64,000 nt of DNA from Elephas maximus indicus (GCF_024166365.1 NC_064825.1:106530480-106594479); one strand, 5' to 3'; counted from the first letter of the stretch, positions 11,569 through 24,763 are shown. Made by a program: numbers and translations. Notes: generated from the letters alone by a model not told the origin.

Positions 11569-13267
11569 ATAAATCTACAAGTCTTGGTTACCAAAGGGAT
11601 ATTTTGCACTTTAGAAAGTATATATTGTTGTAGCTATCTTTTCTGAGGCTTATGTCTTCTAGAACACCCCCCTCTCTTCTTTGAAAAGTTCCTTTCCTGT
11701 CTTTCCTGCCTATTCAATTTAAATTCTCCTCTCAGTTTTTTTTTTTTTCCTTATGGGGAAACCTTATTCTTTCTGAAGGAATTGTGTGATGCTTACTTCT
11801 GAGGTCCTCAATGTCCCAGAGAACCACTTGACTCTCCAGAAATCCTTTTGTGATTCTTTGCTGTGGGTTTGGGTGAGGATGGAGGAGTAGTCATCTACCT
11901 GCAGTTGGAATCCTGAAAGCTTTTCCCATTTTCCCTGGTTGATATTGCTTAGATCTCCACTCTCTACTTTCAGAGTCCCGTTATGCAGTTTTCAGAGTTA
12001 ATACTAACCAAAAACCAAAAACCAAACCTGTTGCTGTCAAGTCAGTTCCAGCTGGTCCTATTACTACTTTCTTTTTTGATTACCCTTTGGCTGCTGTTGT
12101 GGGTGCCCTTAATACCTGAAAGTTCTTAAGCCGGGGTTAACGGGGTTCTTTTGTGGTTTAATTTTGTTAAAGTCATCTTTTCTTTTTTTTTTTCTTTCAC
12201 TTCTCTCTTTGCTGTTTGTATGCAATTTTTTAAGGAAGTGTTCTGGAGGAGATTCTGGGTTTATTAATGAGAAATTTCTTTAATTACCTTCTGCTTGATA
12301 AAAATTTCCATTTAACATTTTATTTATCTATCTAATTATTTATTTATTGCTGTTGTTGATGACTCATTTTATGGCAAAGGATTTACTCAAATATAATCTC
12401 TATTGTCTGTGCATTCTTAAAAGTGAAAGGAATTCTGAGTGTCATGTTGCATCGTTTTATTCAGATTTTGGTTCCTGTGTCCTCTAATCATAGAGGCTCA
12501 CACTACATCCTCTGAAAAATATATCTGGGTCCCACAATGCCTTACTTTATTCCTTGGCTTGGCTTTGCTTCTCTTCATAGTGTTTATAGTCTGTCCTTGT
12601 TTATTTGTTGTGTTTTTCTGCCACATAGAAATCTTTCAAAGAGAAGTTCGGATAAACACGTGAATGGTTATACAAGTTAGTTCTCTACTCCAGACTTCAG
12701 CTTTCACTAGATTTCTTGCTTCCAACGTGGCTGCCCACCCGAATCATCTGGAGAATTGTAGAAAATTAAAGACTCTATTGGCCCTTGCTCATCAATCAGT
12801 GCTAAATTTCTCTTTTGTCCTGCACATGGGTGCATGTGAGCATGTGTGTGCCTATGCATTTAGTGTGTGCGTACTAGTGTTTAGGGTTTGTGTGTGATAG
12901 TATTGGAAGAAATTATTATTTCTTTAATGAGGCGTTGCTTTAATTTTATTCTGCTAGCTTTGTATCAGAGTCATTTAGTTCTTTTTCAGTATTTATTTAT
13001 TTTGTTTCCTCTTTCATTATAGAGTGTTTACTCAAATGTCATAATCTCTGTTGCCTGTGCTATTACTATTTCATCTGAGTAAACCATAGATTAGTTTTTG
13101 CTGTTTAGGAATCAAAAAAATGTTTGATTTATGAAGTATTCCAGATCATTAAATATTTAATGTCTCCTTCTCTATGTAACTATTACATTTTTGTACTTTC
13201 TTATCTCTTGAATTGTATGCCTTTTAATAAACTCATTTCAAGGGCTTTATAATTTGAACAGTGTAGA
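11569..13267. other. Intergenic region with a diverged direct repeat and a TG-rich stretch
   Basis: No coding frame is convincing. A SINE fragment (minus) lies at about 12005-12060 (accaaacctgttgctgtcaa). Two diverged copies of a segment occur at about 12245-12425 and 12895-13070, sharing 'tttactcaaat' followed by 'taatctct' and 'cctgtgc/tctgtgc'. TG-rich alternation lies at 12830-12895. Confidence 0.5.
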
Positions 13268-13460
13268 AGTATAATGAATATGGATGACCATAAACTCTTG
13301 TGCTAGATTCGACAATTGATATATTACTGTTTTACCAATATAAATACACTTTATATTGTAACAAATCAAGAAATACAGTAAAATGTAATAAGATAAAACA
13401 GTAATATATCAATTGCTGAATCGAGCACAAGGGTTTATGGTCATCCATATTCATTATACT
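13268..13460. repeat. Inverted repeat, 67-bp arms, 59-bp loop
   Basis: Arms at 13268-13334 and 13394-13460. The left arm (agtataatgaatatggatga ... tattactgtttta) and the reverse complement of the right arm differ at about 4 of 67 positions. The 59-base spacer is AT-rich. Transcribed, it would fold into one long hairpin. I do not recognise a transposon family in it, and no terminal duplication is evident outside the arms. Confidence 0.9.
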
Positions 13461-16400
13461 GCTGGTATGAGGACACTGGGTCTCAGAGAAGCTAAGTGCT
13501 AACCCAGTGTCAGAGCTATAAGATTTTGTCTAATATCTTACAATCTATTATCTAATATTAAATTGCAATTTTCCCTATGACATCATTTTAAAGCAGAATT
13601 CAAAGAACTATACTCATTCAACAAATGTCAAGATTTTGTATATTATTCAAAAACTGCTTTCTTCTTTATCATTGTGTAAATTATTATGTTGCTGTTTTGA
13701 ACCAGAAGTTAATTGGGGAGTATTCCCCTCTGGGCATCTCCTATGGGTTTCTTTAACAGCAGGGCAAGTGGATATAAAAGACCTAAATTAAATGTATTGA
13801 TAGTGTACCTAACCCTGCATCTGCTATTCTACAGGTAAGGGAAAATATCAGATCATTTGCAGAATATTTAGGGGAAAGAATTTAAAATATCAAGGTAGAA
13901 TATGCTGTGATATCTCCAGTATTAAAAAAAACTTTAGTTCTTCCCTATTGCATTGGTGATTTTTATAGATCCATCAAAATCTAACATATGCAGATTTCTA
14001 CCCAATAATTTAAAACCCATACTTCCTAGAAAAGAACAGAGAAAATAGAAACATTAAATATATGCTTGTAGGGGTAAGCAAGAGCCTCCAAAGTGGGTGT
14101 ATGCTTTAGTTTTCCTGATGAAAGAAGATAGTCTAGTTCAAAGTAAGAACTATGGGAGAAAAGGTGAAAACTTAATATAGTAATAGAAAACAAGAATATT
14201 TGAACTGTTCCACTGCATGGGGCCTTATATTTGGATATAAAAAATGAGGGGAAGATAATTAAAGTTTATTTTGCTAGTTGTTAAATCTAGAAATCACTTC
14301 AGTTTTTCATTTCATAATATTTCTCTGGTATTAATGACTTGAAAAATACCCAAACACTGCAAGAATGGTGTTTTGTTTTATTTATCATGGCGGAAGGGGC
14401 AGTTGCTGAATTAAGCGTAAGTGTAATAGGAGGCAGTATAGAAGGATGGAAAGAAAATACACTTTGAGATCACGGAGAGCTGGGATTGAGTCTTGGCTCT
14501 GATACTTATTGTTTTGAAGATTGCTGTAAAGGTATTATAAAGTAATGTGCAGAAAAGTCCATTCATACAGCAAAAGCTCAACAAATGACACCAACAAATG
14601 ATAGCTGTTATTATTTCTCTCCTTTGTATTATTAGTGTTTCAGTGTTGGACCCAATATATCTACAGTTATCTTCTTTTCCTTAAAATGATTCTTATGGAC
14701 ATGACTTTACATTAATTTCTTAAGATTGATCCTATTAAATTATTTACTAATCATAACACTTTCTTTTTACGACTTTGATGCCTTTCCAGACGTGCTAATA
14801 TTGACTTAGTCATACTCAGTATAACTTTTGTTTTGACACATAGCAGAAAAGCTTGTGTTGAGAGACATTTAACTCAAGTGCTTAACATTTTTTTTTATAG
14901 AAAGCCAAATTAACCACACTGGAATTGAACAAATGTCAATGCTGTAATGTTCATGTGATTTTATTGTTATCAGTGGATCACACAACTCACAGAACTCTTT
15001 TACCCTCTAAAGAATAAACTTATTTCATACTAATGAAACTTTACTAATAAAAATTATACTATTTCTGTGAAATGAAAAGGCAGAAGAAAATGACTAAATC
15101 CACTTTTATAGCCCTTTTTAATCGTAATATGATTCATTTAGTTCGATCCTGACGAAATAATGCTTGAGTGCATATTGATAATCACAAAACAGGTACATTA
15201 AATGTACTTGTCTCTGGGGACACACATTTTTTTTAATGCTTTGACTAAAATATTGTTACTCAAATTTGATTTTCAAGAAGAAATAAATCTGATAAAAAAA
15301 ATTCAGTGATATTTTTCTGTTTCACTGATGACCAAAAATTGAAATATTTAAAAGAAATTGCTCTGCATATTTAATTACTGTGCCTGGTTCTATGTCTGCA
15401 TGAAAGTGTCTGTTTGTGTTTTATGTGCACACACATCCAAATTGTGCCTGAACGGCTTCTTCATTAAACTTTTTTGCCAATTTAAAGAGGACTAAACTTT
15501 AAAGAGAAAATCTAACATCGCATACAACTTCTAATCACAGAACTGAACGATGAGCATACGTTTTCAGATTCCATACCCTATGCTAATTATCTCGTACCAT
15601 TGTAAATTTAGGCACATTGTTGAAATGATGTCAAACGTTGTATTACAAAATCATCTTTTTCTTTAGACTCCTAATAATATTTTTAATAATATAATGAATT
15701 TTTTTCATTCATTCATCACAGTTTCCATTTTATTTCCATTGACTCTGTATTTATCTTATTTACATAATCACCTTTGTCTCAATATCTCTTCAGTTAATAT
15801 CCACGTTCACCTCTCCCCTACCAATGACATTTTTCAAAATAAGAAATATATTTAGGAATTTCCCAGTTAAGTCAGTAAAACAGATTTTTTTTTTTTTAAT
15901 TAAATGGTGTATTTAAAAGCAGTTTATAGTTCTGTAGTCACTCAAAAGTATAAGGTTAATTCAAGTAGTTGGTATAGGACTTCTAATCTGTTTTGTCTTA
16001 AATTATTGTGTCCAATAAAGAGAATTCAATCTAAAATATATTGTCTTCTCTGACAAATCATTTCAATATGTTTTTCCTATAACTTTACTCTTTACAAAAT
16101 TCCTATGGAAATACATTCGGTAAATATTTACAATACTTTAAGGTAATTCTGATTTTACTTTCCCAGAATATTATAGGTATTTGGATTTATTCTCCTTTAA
16201 TTGCTCTAATCTAGATGTTTCTTTTACTGAGAGATCCATATCAATTCACTAAAACTGGAGCTTGATTTGGATCATTAATTTAAGTAGTTACAGATTAATA
16301 TTTGTAGCAGATTAAGTACGCATAAAGCTGACTCAAATTTCCTCATCAGCAAATTAGAGTAGTTTAAGATATAGTGTAGGGAAAAAAAAAAAAAAAAGGG

Positions 16401-17660
16401 AGAATATGTTAAAAATAAATATTTTATTAAAACAGTATTATAATACATATCCTTCAAACAGGTGGTACACTATGAGCTAGTAATTTAAATATTCAATAAC
16501 AGAGTTGGTAACTCTTTAACTTCTGAGTTGCTTATCTATGGGGCCAACCAGAAAATAGTTAATTTATTCTTTCTACAATCCATCTCTTTCTTTATTTATA
16601 ATCTTAAATCTTATTTCTACATTCAAAGGAAATTTAATTTTTTTTTTACTTACTACTCTAATAGTAAGATAAAAGTTACTTAATTCTTATTTCACTGAAT
16701 CCACAAGCAACAAAACATAAACAGGTATAAAATCTTGAACAAAAATACCTTGGAAGAAAATAGTTGAAAAGTATGAAAGTCATGATTTTTTTTTTTTTAA
16801 CATCTTCAGTAATTTCTTACAGTTTCACCAGAAATATTTGAGGGAGTAGGAAAGCATATAGATTATCAAAAACACCAGTGGCCTAATATATAGCCCAAAA
16901 AGGACAATACAATACCATGAACCTAAGAAAGCTCTCTGAAGGAAACATAAGATATCACGTAATTTTTGAATTCATTCATGGTGAATCTTTCCTCAAAAAA
17001 CAATTTGATAAATTCCATTCATAAAAATCCAAAAATTGGTAATGGAACTGAAGAATACTCAGAGAGTAGCTTATTAGATGTTATAATACAGGCGGGTGCT
17101 ACTTCCTAAGACCAATTCCAATCAGCATATTCCATGTTTTAAATTATTTTAAAGATTAAATTTCATTAATTTAATTATCTATTTTAATGTTCGTCTCAAT
17201 CTTGAAAGATAAAATTAATAACCTTGTTCTGCAGGTTAGAAGATTATAGCAAACAATTTTACATAATTGCTGAAAGAACTAGAACTCTGGTGTTAAATTC
17301 TAACGCTCTGTCCATTAATATATTATCTCAAGTGTTTGGATGCAAGCAAGAAATTACTTTAAATAAATGACTGGTTTTAATAAATAAACCAATTACCTCA
17401 ATTGTTTTGGTAATGACATGTTATTAACCAATGAGTAAAGGTCTTTATCTTCCATTTAATTCTTCAGTGAGTGTTACTGACTATTCATTCACTGTCTTGT
17501 CATTGTCTTATGAGTTGCTGCTGGGAAATCATGCATTTCTGAAAAATCAATAAGAGGACATAGTTAACATTCCTTTTAGTCACATATTCTGCATCCCTGT
17601 CATAGAAATAAAAATTGTGATTTCATGTATATTTTCAAGTTTGTTCCATGAAGTGTCAAC
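13461..17660. other. AT-rich intergenic DNA upstream of the OR cluster
   Basis: A 4.2 kb stretch with no plausible gene. Weak MIR-like pieces are suggested at 13463-13530 (ctgggtctcagagaagctaag, minus sense) and 14485-14600 (gagtcttggctctgatactt). Homopolymer runs occur at 15887, 16381 and 16788. Everything else is unassigned. Confidence 0.45.
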
Positions 17661-18603
17661 GTGAAAAATGACACAGAAGTCACCACATTTGTACTGAAGG
17701 GCTTCGCAGACAATCGTGAACTGCAGATCGTCTTATTTTTTCTATTTCTAGCAATCTACCTCTTTACTCTGATTGGAAATTTAGGACTGGTTGTATTGGT
17801 CATTGGGGATTCCCGGCTCCACAACCCCATGTACTATTTTCTGAGTGTGTTATCATTCTTGGATGCCTGCTATTCATCATCTGTTACCCCAAATATGTTA
17901 GTAGATTTTATGTCAAAGAATAAAGCCATTTCATTCCTTGGATGTGCAACACAAATGTTTCTGGATATAACTTTTGGGACCACAGAATGCTTTCTCTTGG
18001 CAGCCATGGCTTATGATCGCTATGTAGCCATCTATAACCCACTTCTCTATTCAGTTAACATGTCACCCAGAGTCTATGTGCCGCTTATCATTGCTTCATG
18101 TTTCTGGTATTTCACATGCTACTTTACACACAGTAGCAACTTTTAGCCTCTCCTTCTGTGCATCCAATGAAATTAGACATATCTTTTGTGATATCCCTCC
18201 ACTTCTTGCTATCTCCTGTTCTGACACTCACATTAACCAGCTTCTACTCTTCTACGCTGTGGGTTCTATGGAGATATTCGCCATCCTCATTGTCCTAATC
18301 TCCTATGGCTTAAATTTGTTGGCCATTCTGAAGATGCATTCTGCTGAAGGAAGGCAAAAAGTGTTTTCCACGTGTGGCTCTCACCTAACTGAAGTGTCAG
18401 TTTACCACGGAACAATCCTCTTCATGTATATGAGACCAAGTTCCAGCTATGCTTTGGATCATGACACGATAGTGTCTATATTCTACTCTATTGTGATTCC
18501 CATGGTCAATCCCATTATCTACAGTTCGAGGAACAAAGATGTAAAAGAAGCAGTAAAAAAAGTGTTTGGGAAAAATTGGTTTATGAATAAAGTGTATTTT
18601 TAG
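17661..18603 (+). pseudogene. OR5T-like: OR5T-like olfactory receptor pseudogene (unit 1)
   Basis: A class II olfactory receptor, a seven-helix odorant GPCR of olfactory sensory neurons, close to human OR5T2 by recall ([11 protein letters not shown] at the N-terminus, [64 protein letters not shown]). Two lesions are seen. The family start codon is GTG here (17661), with no in-frame ATG replacing it because a stop lies just upstream. About two bases are missing near 18098, in TM4, so the second half (from about 18100 to 18603) reads in another frame. In the other frame all of TM5-TM7 is well preserved, so inactivation looks fairly recent. An AATAAA lies at 18724. Confidence 0.93.
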
Positions 18604-21389
18604 CACTAAAAATTAAATTAAAAAATCAAGAGTCATAGCCAGTGTCTCAATATAAAGATATAAAAAATTGAAAATTTCAGTTTTAGTTTGTTAGTGTCTT
18701 TCCGTTCTTCTTGAATATTTTGAAATAAAGATAATAGTCAACCTGTAACCTCTGCTATGTTAACACGTACAGAAAAACCATGCCATAAATTTCCTTCTTA
18801 CTTTGTTCATGCTGATATATGTACATACGTGCAGGTGTGTATGGGTATATATACATGCATATATATACACATACATACAATGATTCTGTTATATATACAT
18901 GTGCACATATATATGTATACAATCAGTATTTTTTATATTATAAAAAGTACAATCTGTTCTTCTTATACTTTATTTTCTATTATATTTAATTTTTATACTT
19001 TTATATTATTTATCTCTTGCTTATATTTTGGGAAATGAAAAATTACTAAAGCAATTATTTAGTACAGTGTAGTTTCAGACATTAGAAAATTTGAGAATTA
19101 GTATTAATTATTTTTAAAATATCTGGAGCAGATTAAACAGCACATTTTCCTTTTTCTAATGAATTGTATATACCCAGCAATATCAGTGAACAATGTATAG
19201 CTAAATGAATCAACTTGGATAATTCTACAAACATTCATCTGAGTGAAAAAATTTGCAGAATGAGACACAGTATTATAAAAGTAATTAAAGACATCATCAA
19301 AATTATCATATATTTTGATGATGAATGAGTGAAAATATAGTTAACTTATAAAGCATGTCAATGAAAAATTGTGGATTAGTGTTACCTCTGGTTAAGAAGA
19401 CACTGGGTGCATAATGGTAAAAGGCTGGTAGTTTGAATTCACCCAGATGGCCCTCTGAAGATCTTCTGAATGACGACAACCATAGAAAACCACATGGAGG
19501 GCATTTCTACTCTCACACACATAGGGGCCACCATTAGTCAGAATTGGCTGGACGGAGACTTGTATTAGATATTACCAAAAAAACAAAAGAATAGTTGTGT
19601 CCTGCCCTAAAGCAGTGGAAATTTTAGAGAATGAGATGAAAGTTGTCATGGTTTCTTTGTCAAAGTTAAAATAACATAAACATTGATTGCAGCACTGGAA
19701 ATAAAATTCCGATCTTTGATTTCAGATTTTAGGATGGATATTGTGTTCATTCATTCATCCCATCAGTCAGTGAGTTGGTTACCAAATATCTTGTGGACAT
19801 GTACTCTACCCTTTATATTATTTTAGAAGCTTGTAATAAAAAGGTAAGATATTTGGATATATCTCTTCCTCTTACAAAGGTTATAGGCTAGAAAACGTCA
19901 TAGACAGAATAAGAAAAGATTGTTATTGATATTTAATTTCAAGACTTATACATTATTTGAAAAAGTCTTGCAGGCTGATGTGAAAAAATACGTTTCCACT
20001 CAAATCAGTTGAATAAAAAACCTAGAAATGATACAATGTGTGATCTGTAATTTGATAATTATAATAAAAAGATGATATTCAGTCTCTTCAGAAACTTCAC
20101 ATTTTCAATTTGGTGTATATCATCTGTTTTTTACAGTAAACACACCAGGGCTTATTCTTCATTCTACAAGGGAGGCTTTGTGTTAAGCTTTATCCTAAGT
20201 ATTCACATTAAAAATTTTCGTTGGGCCAGAATCCTGTGTTTTCCAACTGTAAGATTTTCTTAATACAATTGCCAGGGCACTACCCAGATCATATAAAGGT
20301 ACATTAAAAGACAAAATATGAGTGAATCATTCGATGTATTTGTTATTTGGCGTGATCATCTAAGCAAGTCCCTAGGCTATCTCCACATTTTTAATCTTTG
20401 AGTGAAATTCTGAGTGGAGACTTGCCCAAGAAGCATTCTATTTGTCTTTCTTTCCCAGGGGAATCAGACTTTTACCTAGGAACCCTGGTTCTCATGTTCA
20501 GATTTTGGAGCCTAGAAACAAACATGTACTAGTGGGAAGGTCTGCAGGGATTTAGGACCTTTTTAAAACTCTCTAGCATGCTTCCTGGAGTAAACTTAGG
20601 CTTGGATTTCAGCAGATCTCTCTGCGCAGGTGAGCTTAACCAAATGTTTTACCTATTACTAGGGCTAGTTGTGAGAACTAAGTATCTTGAAAGCTCTATC
20701 CAATCACACTCAGAACTGAAATGATTCCTTCTCTGTCCTCTTTTCCAAGTGACTCCAATCCTTGCCCACTGATTGCTAAGTGGTAGTGACAGCCATGTAA
20801 TGCCATAAATAACAGTCAAACATTCCAACTGATAAATGAGACTCAGCATTTTTACAGAAGTTCAAAATAAAGATGTGAAAATTAATGACCAGCTCTGAGT
20901 GTCTAAAAGAATGAAGATTTAGCATATTGCTTTTGATGTATGATAATTTGCTATTTTTGTAGAAGCAAGTATTTAGCAGATAGCCTTAATCCAGGCAGAG
21001 TTACTGCTAAAAAATATCAGCTGTAATGATTTGTGATACGATTCAGTAGCATCTGGAACAAAAAAATTGAAAGATATTAAACCTCATCTTCTACCAATGA
21101 GATTAATGATAACTGGAGAATTTCATATTGTCTCCATGCAGATGTCAATGTTGAAAAATTTACTTGAGCATTTTGAAATCTTAGTCTTATTATACCCTAT
21201 GTTTGGCACATTCTTATATTATTAGTTTGGTGTACAAGAATGGAAGTAATTATGTGCCCTAATTTCTTCCATTGTAAACAAAACCATAGAGATGCAATGA
21301 TATGGGGCAAAAGAAGCAGAGATTGATTTTATTCACAATCTAAAGAAGTGAATATGATATTAGATAACACAGCAAAGACTTCTTGAAAT
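18604..21389. other. Unit 1 downstream flank: microsatellite, old SINE, L2-like piece
   Basis: Non-coding and shared with units 2 and 3. An AT/AC dinucleotide-rich stretch lies at about 18825-18930. An old AfroSINE lies at 19398-19580. A possible L2-like segment lies at about 19745-19905 (ttcattcattcatcc ... ggttataggctag). The segment around 20390-20860 (caagtccctaggctatctcc) recurs at 34810-35410 and 42090-42500. Confidence 0.6.
19398..19580 (+). mobile_element. Old AfroSINE-type SINE
   Basis: Diverged: 'gtgcataatggtaaaaggct', 'gtttgaattcaccca' (B-box region), then 'gtcagaattggctggacgg'. The same insertion is seen in unit 2 at about 33845-34005, so it predates the duplication. Confidence 0.7.
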
Positions 21390-21480
21390 TAAATATATAT
21401 ATATACATATGTATATGTATGCACACACAGATATGTGTGTATGTATATATAAATATTTAAATCTACACATATCTTTATAT
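21390..21480. repeat. AT/AC-rich microsatellite
   Basis: atatatatacatatgtatat-type alternation. It is the left edge of the segment present in units 1 and 3 but missing from unit 2. Confidence 0.8.
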
Positions 21481-21800
21481 CTTACACAATAGCATGTAGG
21501 AATTTTATTTAAATAGTAATGAAATATTGCCTATTAAAATATATCTTTCATATAAAAGTAGTTCAAATTAAGGAAATTAAAGAAGAAATGAGAAAATGAT
21601 AGTACTATGAACATAAAAATATGGCAGAAAATGTAAAGGCATTATCTAAATATTGTAAGTTTGAGAATCCAAGCTCCAGAACAATATAGAATAATGAACC
21701 CTCATTCCAAGGAGTACATGTTGCCTTAGTATGAAGGGAAATGCTTTCTGCTTTAGAACTGGCAGAACTGATGGATGTTTTAGGAGGCACTCTATATCAT

Positions 21801-21992
21801 ATAAGTGACACAGTGGTTAAGTTCTTGGCTGCTAAAAGTTTGAACCCACCAACCACTCTGCGGGAGAAAGATGTGGCAGTCTCCTTCCATAAAGGTCACA
21901 GCCTTGGGGACCCTGTGGGACATTTCTACTCTGTCCTAATTGGTCTGTGGTTCAAAATTGACTCAAAGGCAATGGTTTTGGTTTAATTTTTA
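21801..21992 (+). mobile_element. AfroSINE, long type
   Basis: The head 'gtgacacagtggttaagttc' is followed by 'tttgaacccaccaacc', the extra 'gcgggagaaagatgtggcag' block, 'attctactctgtcc'-type body and a 'ggttttggtttaa' tail. The same copy occurs in unit 3 at 43575-43800. Confidence 0.85.
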
Positions 21993-22229
21993 GTCTATAC
22001 CAGACAGGAAAGTACTTCAGTGCCCCTGAAATTTAAAAGTCTACATTTCTGAGACACAGCTACAATAGTACTTAGCCAGAGATTTTTCCCCTTCTTGATT
22101 TTCGCTTTGCCCAGGGTGATAAACCTTAGGATAAAAAGATTCCCTGGTGCCAACAATTAGTCTATTTGTCCTGGTGGCCACAGAGATCTCATACTAAGAA
22201 GTAATTTTTATACTTAATGCCACACAGCT

Positions 22230-22312
22230 CCAAATAAAATTTGCTGTAGAGTCAATTCTGACTGGTAGAGACCACATGGGACAGAGTGGAGCTGCCCCAC
22301 AGGTTTCCAAGA
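22230..22312 (-). mobile_element. AfroSINE fragment
   Basis: Minus-strand 3' part only: 'tgctgtagagtcaattctga' and 'gacagagtggagctgcccca'. It abuts the plus-strand SINE that follows. Confidence 0.75.
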
Positions 22313-22319
22313 AGTGAGT

Positions 22320-22487
22320 GGAAACACTGGTGCCTAGTGGTTAAGAGCTCAGGCTGCTTACCAAAAGGCTGGCAATTTGAATCCACCAGGCACTCCTTGG
22401 AAACCCTATGGGACAGTTCTACTCTGTCCTTCAGGGTCACTATGAATCGGAAACTACTCAAGGGCCTGTTTTTTGTTGTTGCTGTTG
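22320..22487 (+). mobile_element. AfroSINE
   Basis: 'ggtgcctagtggttaagagc' (A-box region), 'ggcaatttgaatccaccagg' (B-box region), 'agttctactctgtccttcag', and a T/G-rich tail with gttgttgctgttg. Confidence 0.88.
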
Positions 22488-23189
22488 TCATTTTTTCATT
22501 ATGTGAGTAGATCTATAAAATATATGTATTCAAAAATGATTTAAAATCAAGATTATTTGGTAGAAAATTAAAATAACTCTTTTCAGGGATAAATGTTAAA
22601 TCAGACAAGGTGCAGGGGAAAAAAAAAACAGGAGAAATAGGGGGTTATTCTACAGAAACTTTATTTTTCTGACATGTACTCTTTGAACAACCCTCCTTGT
22701 TCATCAATTGTATTTCAATAGAGAAGAGAATTAACAATAAGGATATATACAAACCCTCTCCCTCCTCAAAGCTAATTGCACTAATGCACAGTAGATAATC
22801 AGTAATTGGTATTCTTGTTGCTGATATTCTCATTCTTGTTAAAGCAAGGATGTATTTATAAACTATATTTCAGAGTGAACAATGTACTGAATAGCATTAT
22901 GTATAGCAACCTGACAGGAAATATTTTGATCAAATTGAATGTTGCTCTGAGGATTTCCAGGGTAAACTTTCCTTGTTATAAAACTTGACATTCTTTTTGG
23001 TTTCATAGCAGGAGACAAGAGATATGGGATAGTTGGTGCAACAAAATCAGATCAGCTTATCAGATACATATTTGACATACCTTTAAATGAAAAAAAAAAA
23101 AAAAACCTTGGAAGAGTTGTATGTGGAAGAGCATGTTTTGTTTTGTGAAAGATATAGCTGAGTATCAGGTGGCCCAGTGTCTGAATATA

Positions 23190-23400
23190 CCAAAACCAAA
23201 AAAACGAACCCATTGCGGTTGAGTCGATCCTGACTCCTAGGGACCCTAAAGGACAGTGGAACTACCTCATAGAGTTTCCGAGGTTGTAAATCTTTAGGGA
23301 AGCAGGCTGCCACATCTGTCTTCCACAGAGCAGCTGGTGGCTTTGAACGCCCAATATTTCAGTCAGCGGTGGAGAACTTCACCACTGTGCCATCAGAAGC
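23190..23400 (-). mobile_element. AfroSINE, long type
   Basis: Minus strand. On + it begins 'accaaaaccaaaaaaacgaa' and 'ttgagtcgatcctgactcct', and ends at the tRNA head near 23395. Shared with unit 3 (44843-45055), so it is older than the duplication. Confidence 0.85.
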
Positions 23401-23754
23401 ACTTATTTTGCATATAGAAAATTATAATTTTACTGCTATTTCTTTTTCAACTATAAGAGTCTTCAATCAGGTAGAATGTGACACTGATCTTAAAATTAAA
23501 AAAAAGAGAAAAATTATTAACATCACTCATAATAAGCTAATAATAATAGTAATAACTACAGGTAACACCTATTCTGAAATCATTAAGTGCCAAGCTTTGT
23601 GCTTACTAACCTATATATGTGCATTATGCTAGTTAATTTGCACTACACAAAATATGAATATTTGAGCAAAAGCAAAGAGCTAGTGTTTGGTGGAATAAAA
23701 CAATATCAACAAGGGCAAACTAAATTAAAAAAAAAGAATGCCTTTATCCAGTCA

Positions 23755-23902
23755 ATATCCTGTGTGGCCTGTGAGTAACTTCACTTCACTGAGCCTCAGG
23801 TATCTCATCAGGTATGAAAACATTCACATGCATCCCCTAAAGCTCCAATGCAGAATAAGAGATAATTATTTCAAAACATTTTACTTAGTTCCAGGCACAT
23901 AC
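23755..23902 (+). mobile_element. MIR-like SINE remnant
   Basis: 'gagtaacttcacttcactga' followed by 'gcctcaggtatctcatcagg', and further on 'agttccaggcacatac', match the MIR core and tail pattern. Shared with unit 3 near 45612-45765. Confidence 0.6.
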
Positions 23903-24108
23903 TGAGAGGCCCCGGGTGGCACAAAAGGTTAAGCACTTGGATCCCAGCAGAAGTGATGGCGGCTCAAACCCGCCCAAGGGAGACAGGCTGGGTGACTGGC
24001 TTCAGGAAGGTCACGGTCTTGATAGCCCTGTGAAATAGTTCTGATCTGCACACGTGGGGTCACCGTGAGTCAGAATCTGCTAGATGTCAACCAACAACAG
24101 CAACGAGA
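23903..24108 (+). mobile_element. AfroSINE with RTE-like CAA tail
   Basis: 'ggtggcacaaaaggttaagc', 'cggctcaaacccgcccaa', then 'gtcaccgtgagtcagaatct' and a 'caaccaacaacagcaac' tail. Same copy as 45768-45962 in unit 3. Confidence 0.82.
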
Positions 24109-24379
24109 AGCACATAGTGAACACGACATAAAAGTTAGCATTCTGTCCCACTCATTTCTCTGCAGAAGTAGAGTAAAATGATTGAACTTTAAAAATCAAA
24201 ACCACAAGTAATAAAACTTAACTATAAAAACAATGACAAAACAGGCTTCAAACAGTTTAAGGAAAAGGAGGCTAAACTGGAAAAAGAAGGGAAGCCTGCT
24301 AAAAAGTAATAATAGAAAGTAATCTAGAAAACAAATCCAGTGACAGCTCTGGTGTATTTGGCAGAAAAAAGAAAATGTG

Positions 24380-24660
24380 ATTAAGAAGAAGGGTGCAGTC
24401 TTCCGGCACCTACAGAAGGAACAGTATTGAGATGCAGGTCTATCTGTGCGTAGCGGAAACAGAGAGATGTGGTAAAAATTGTTAAGGAAAAAGCCACAGT
24501 TCTGGATGTGTTTCCCACAGAGATCCTGAAATTCGTAAAATATCCAAGGAGATGAAGCAGCATGGGCTGGAGAGGGGGCCTGTGGCAGTTAAGCTGAAAG
24601 ATAATTAGAGATCCCTCTGGCTCATCAACTCCAACTCTGTAAAGGCAGTTCTTTTTCATC
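24380..24660. other. Unclassified segment shared by units 1 and 3
   Basis: A somewhat GC-richer 280-base stretch (tgcagtcttccggcacctac ... gcctgtggcagttaagctg) that recurs at about 46240-46500. A minus-strand frame of 93 codons here is not conserved in the second copy, so I do not call a gene. It may be an old repeat. Confidence 0.4.
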
Positions 24661-24763
24661 ACTTAAAAACCAGTGGTAAAGAAAATATGTACATCTCACC
24701 CAATAAAAAAAAATAGCAATGAAAAATATTCATGCGTCTGTATTATGATATATATATATATCT

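Noticed and set aside
24381-24662. A 93-codon minus-strand frame near 24.5 kb as a small gene
   Set aside because: The paralogous segment at 46240-46500 does not keep the frame.
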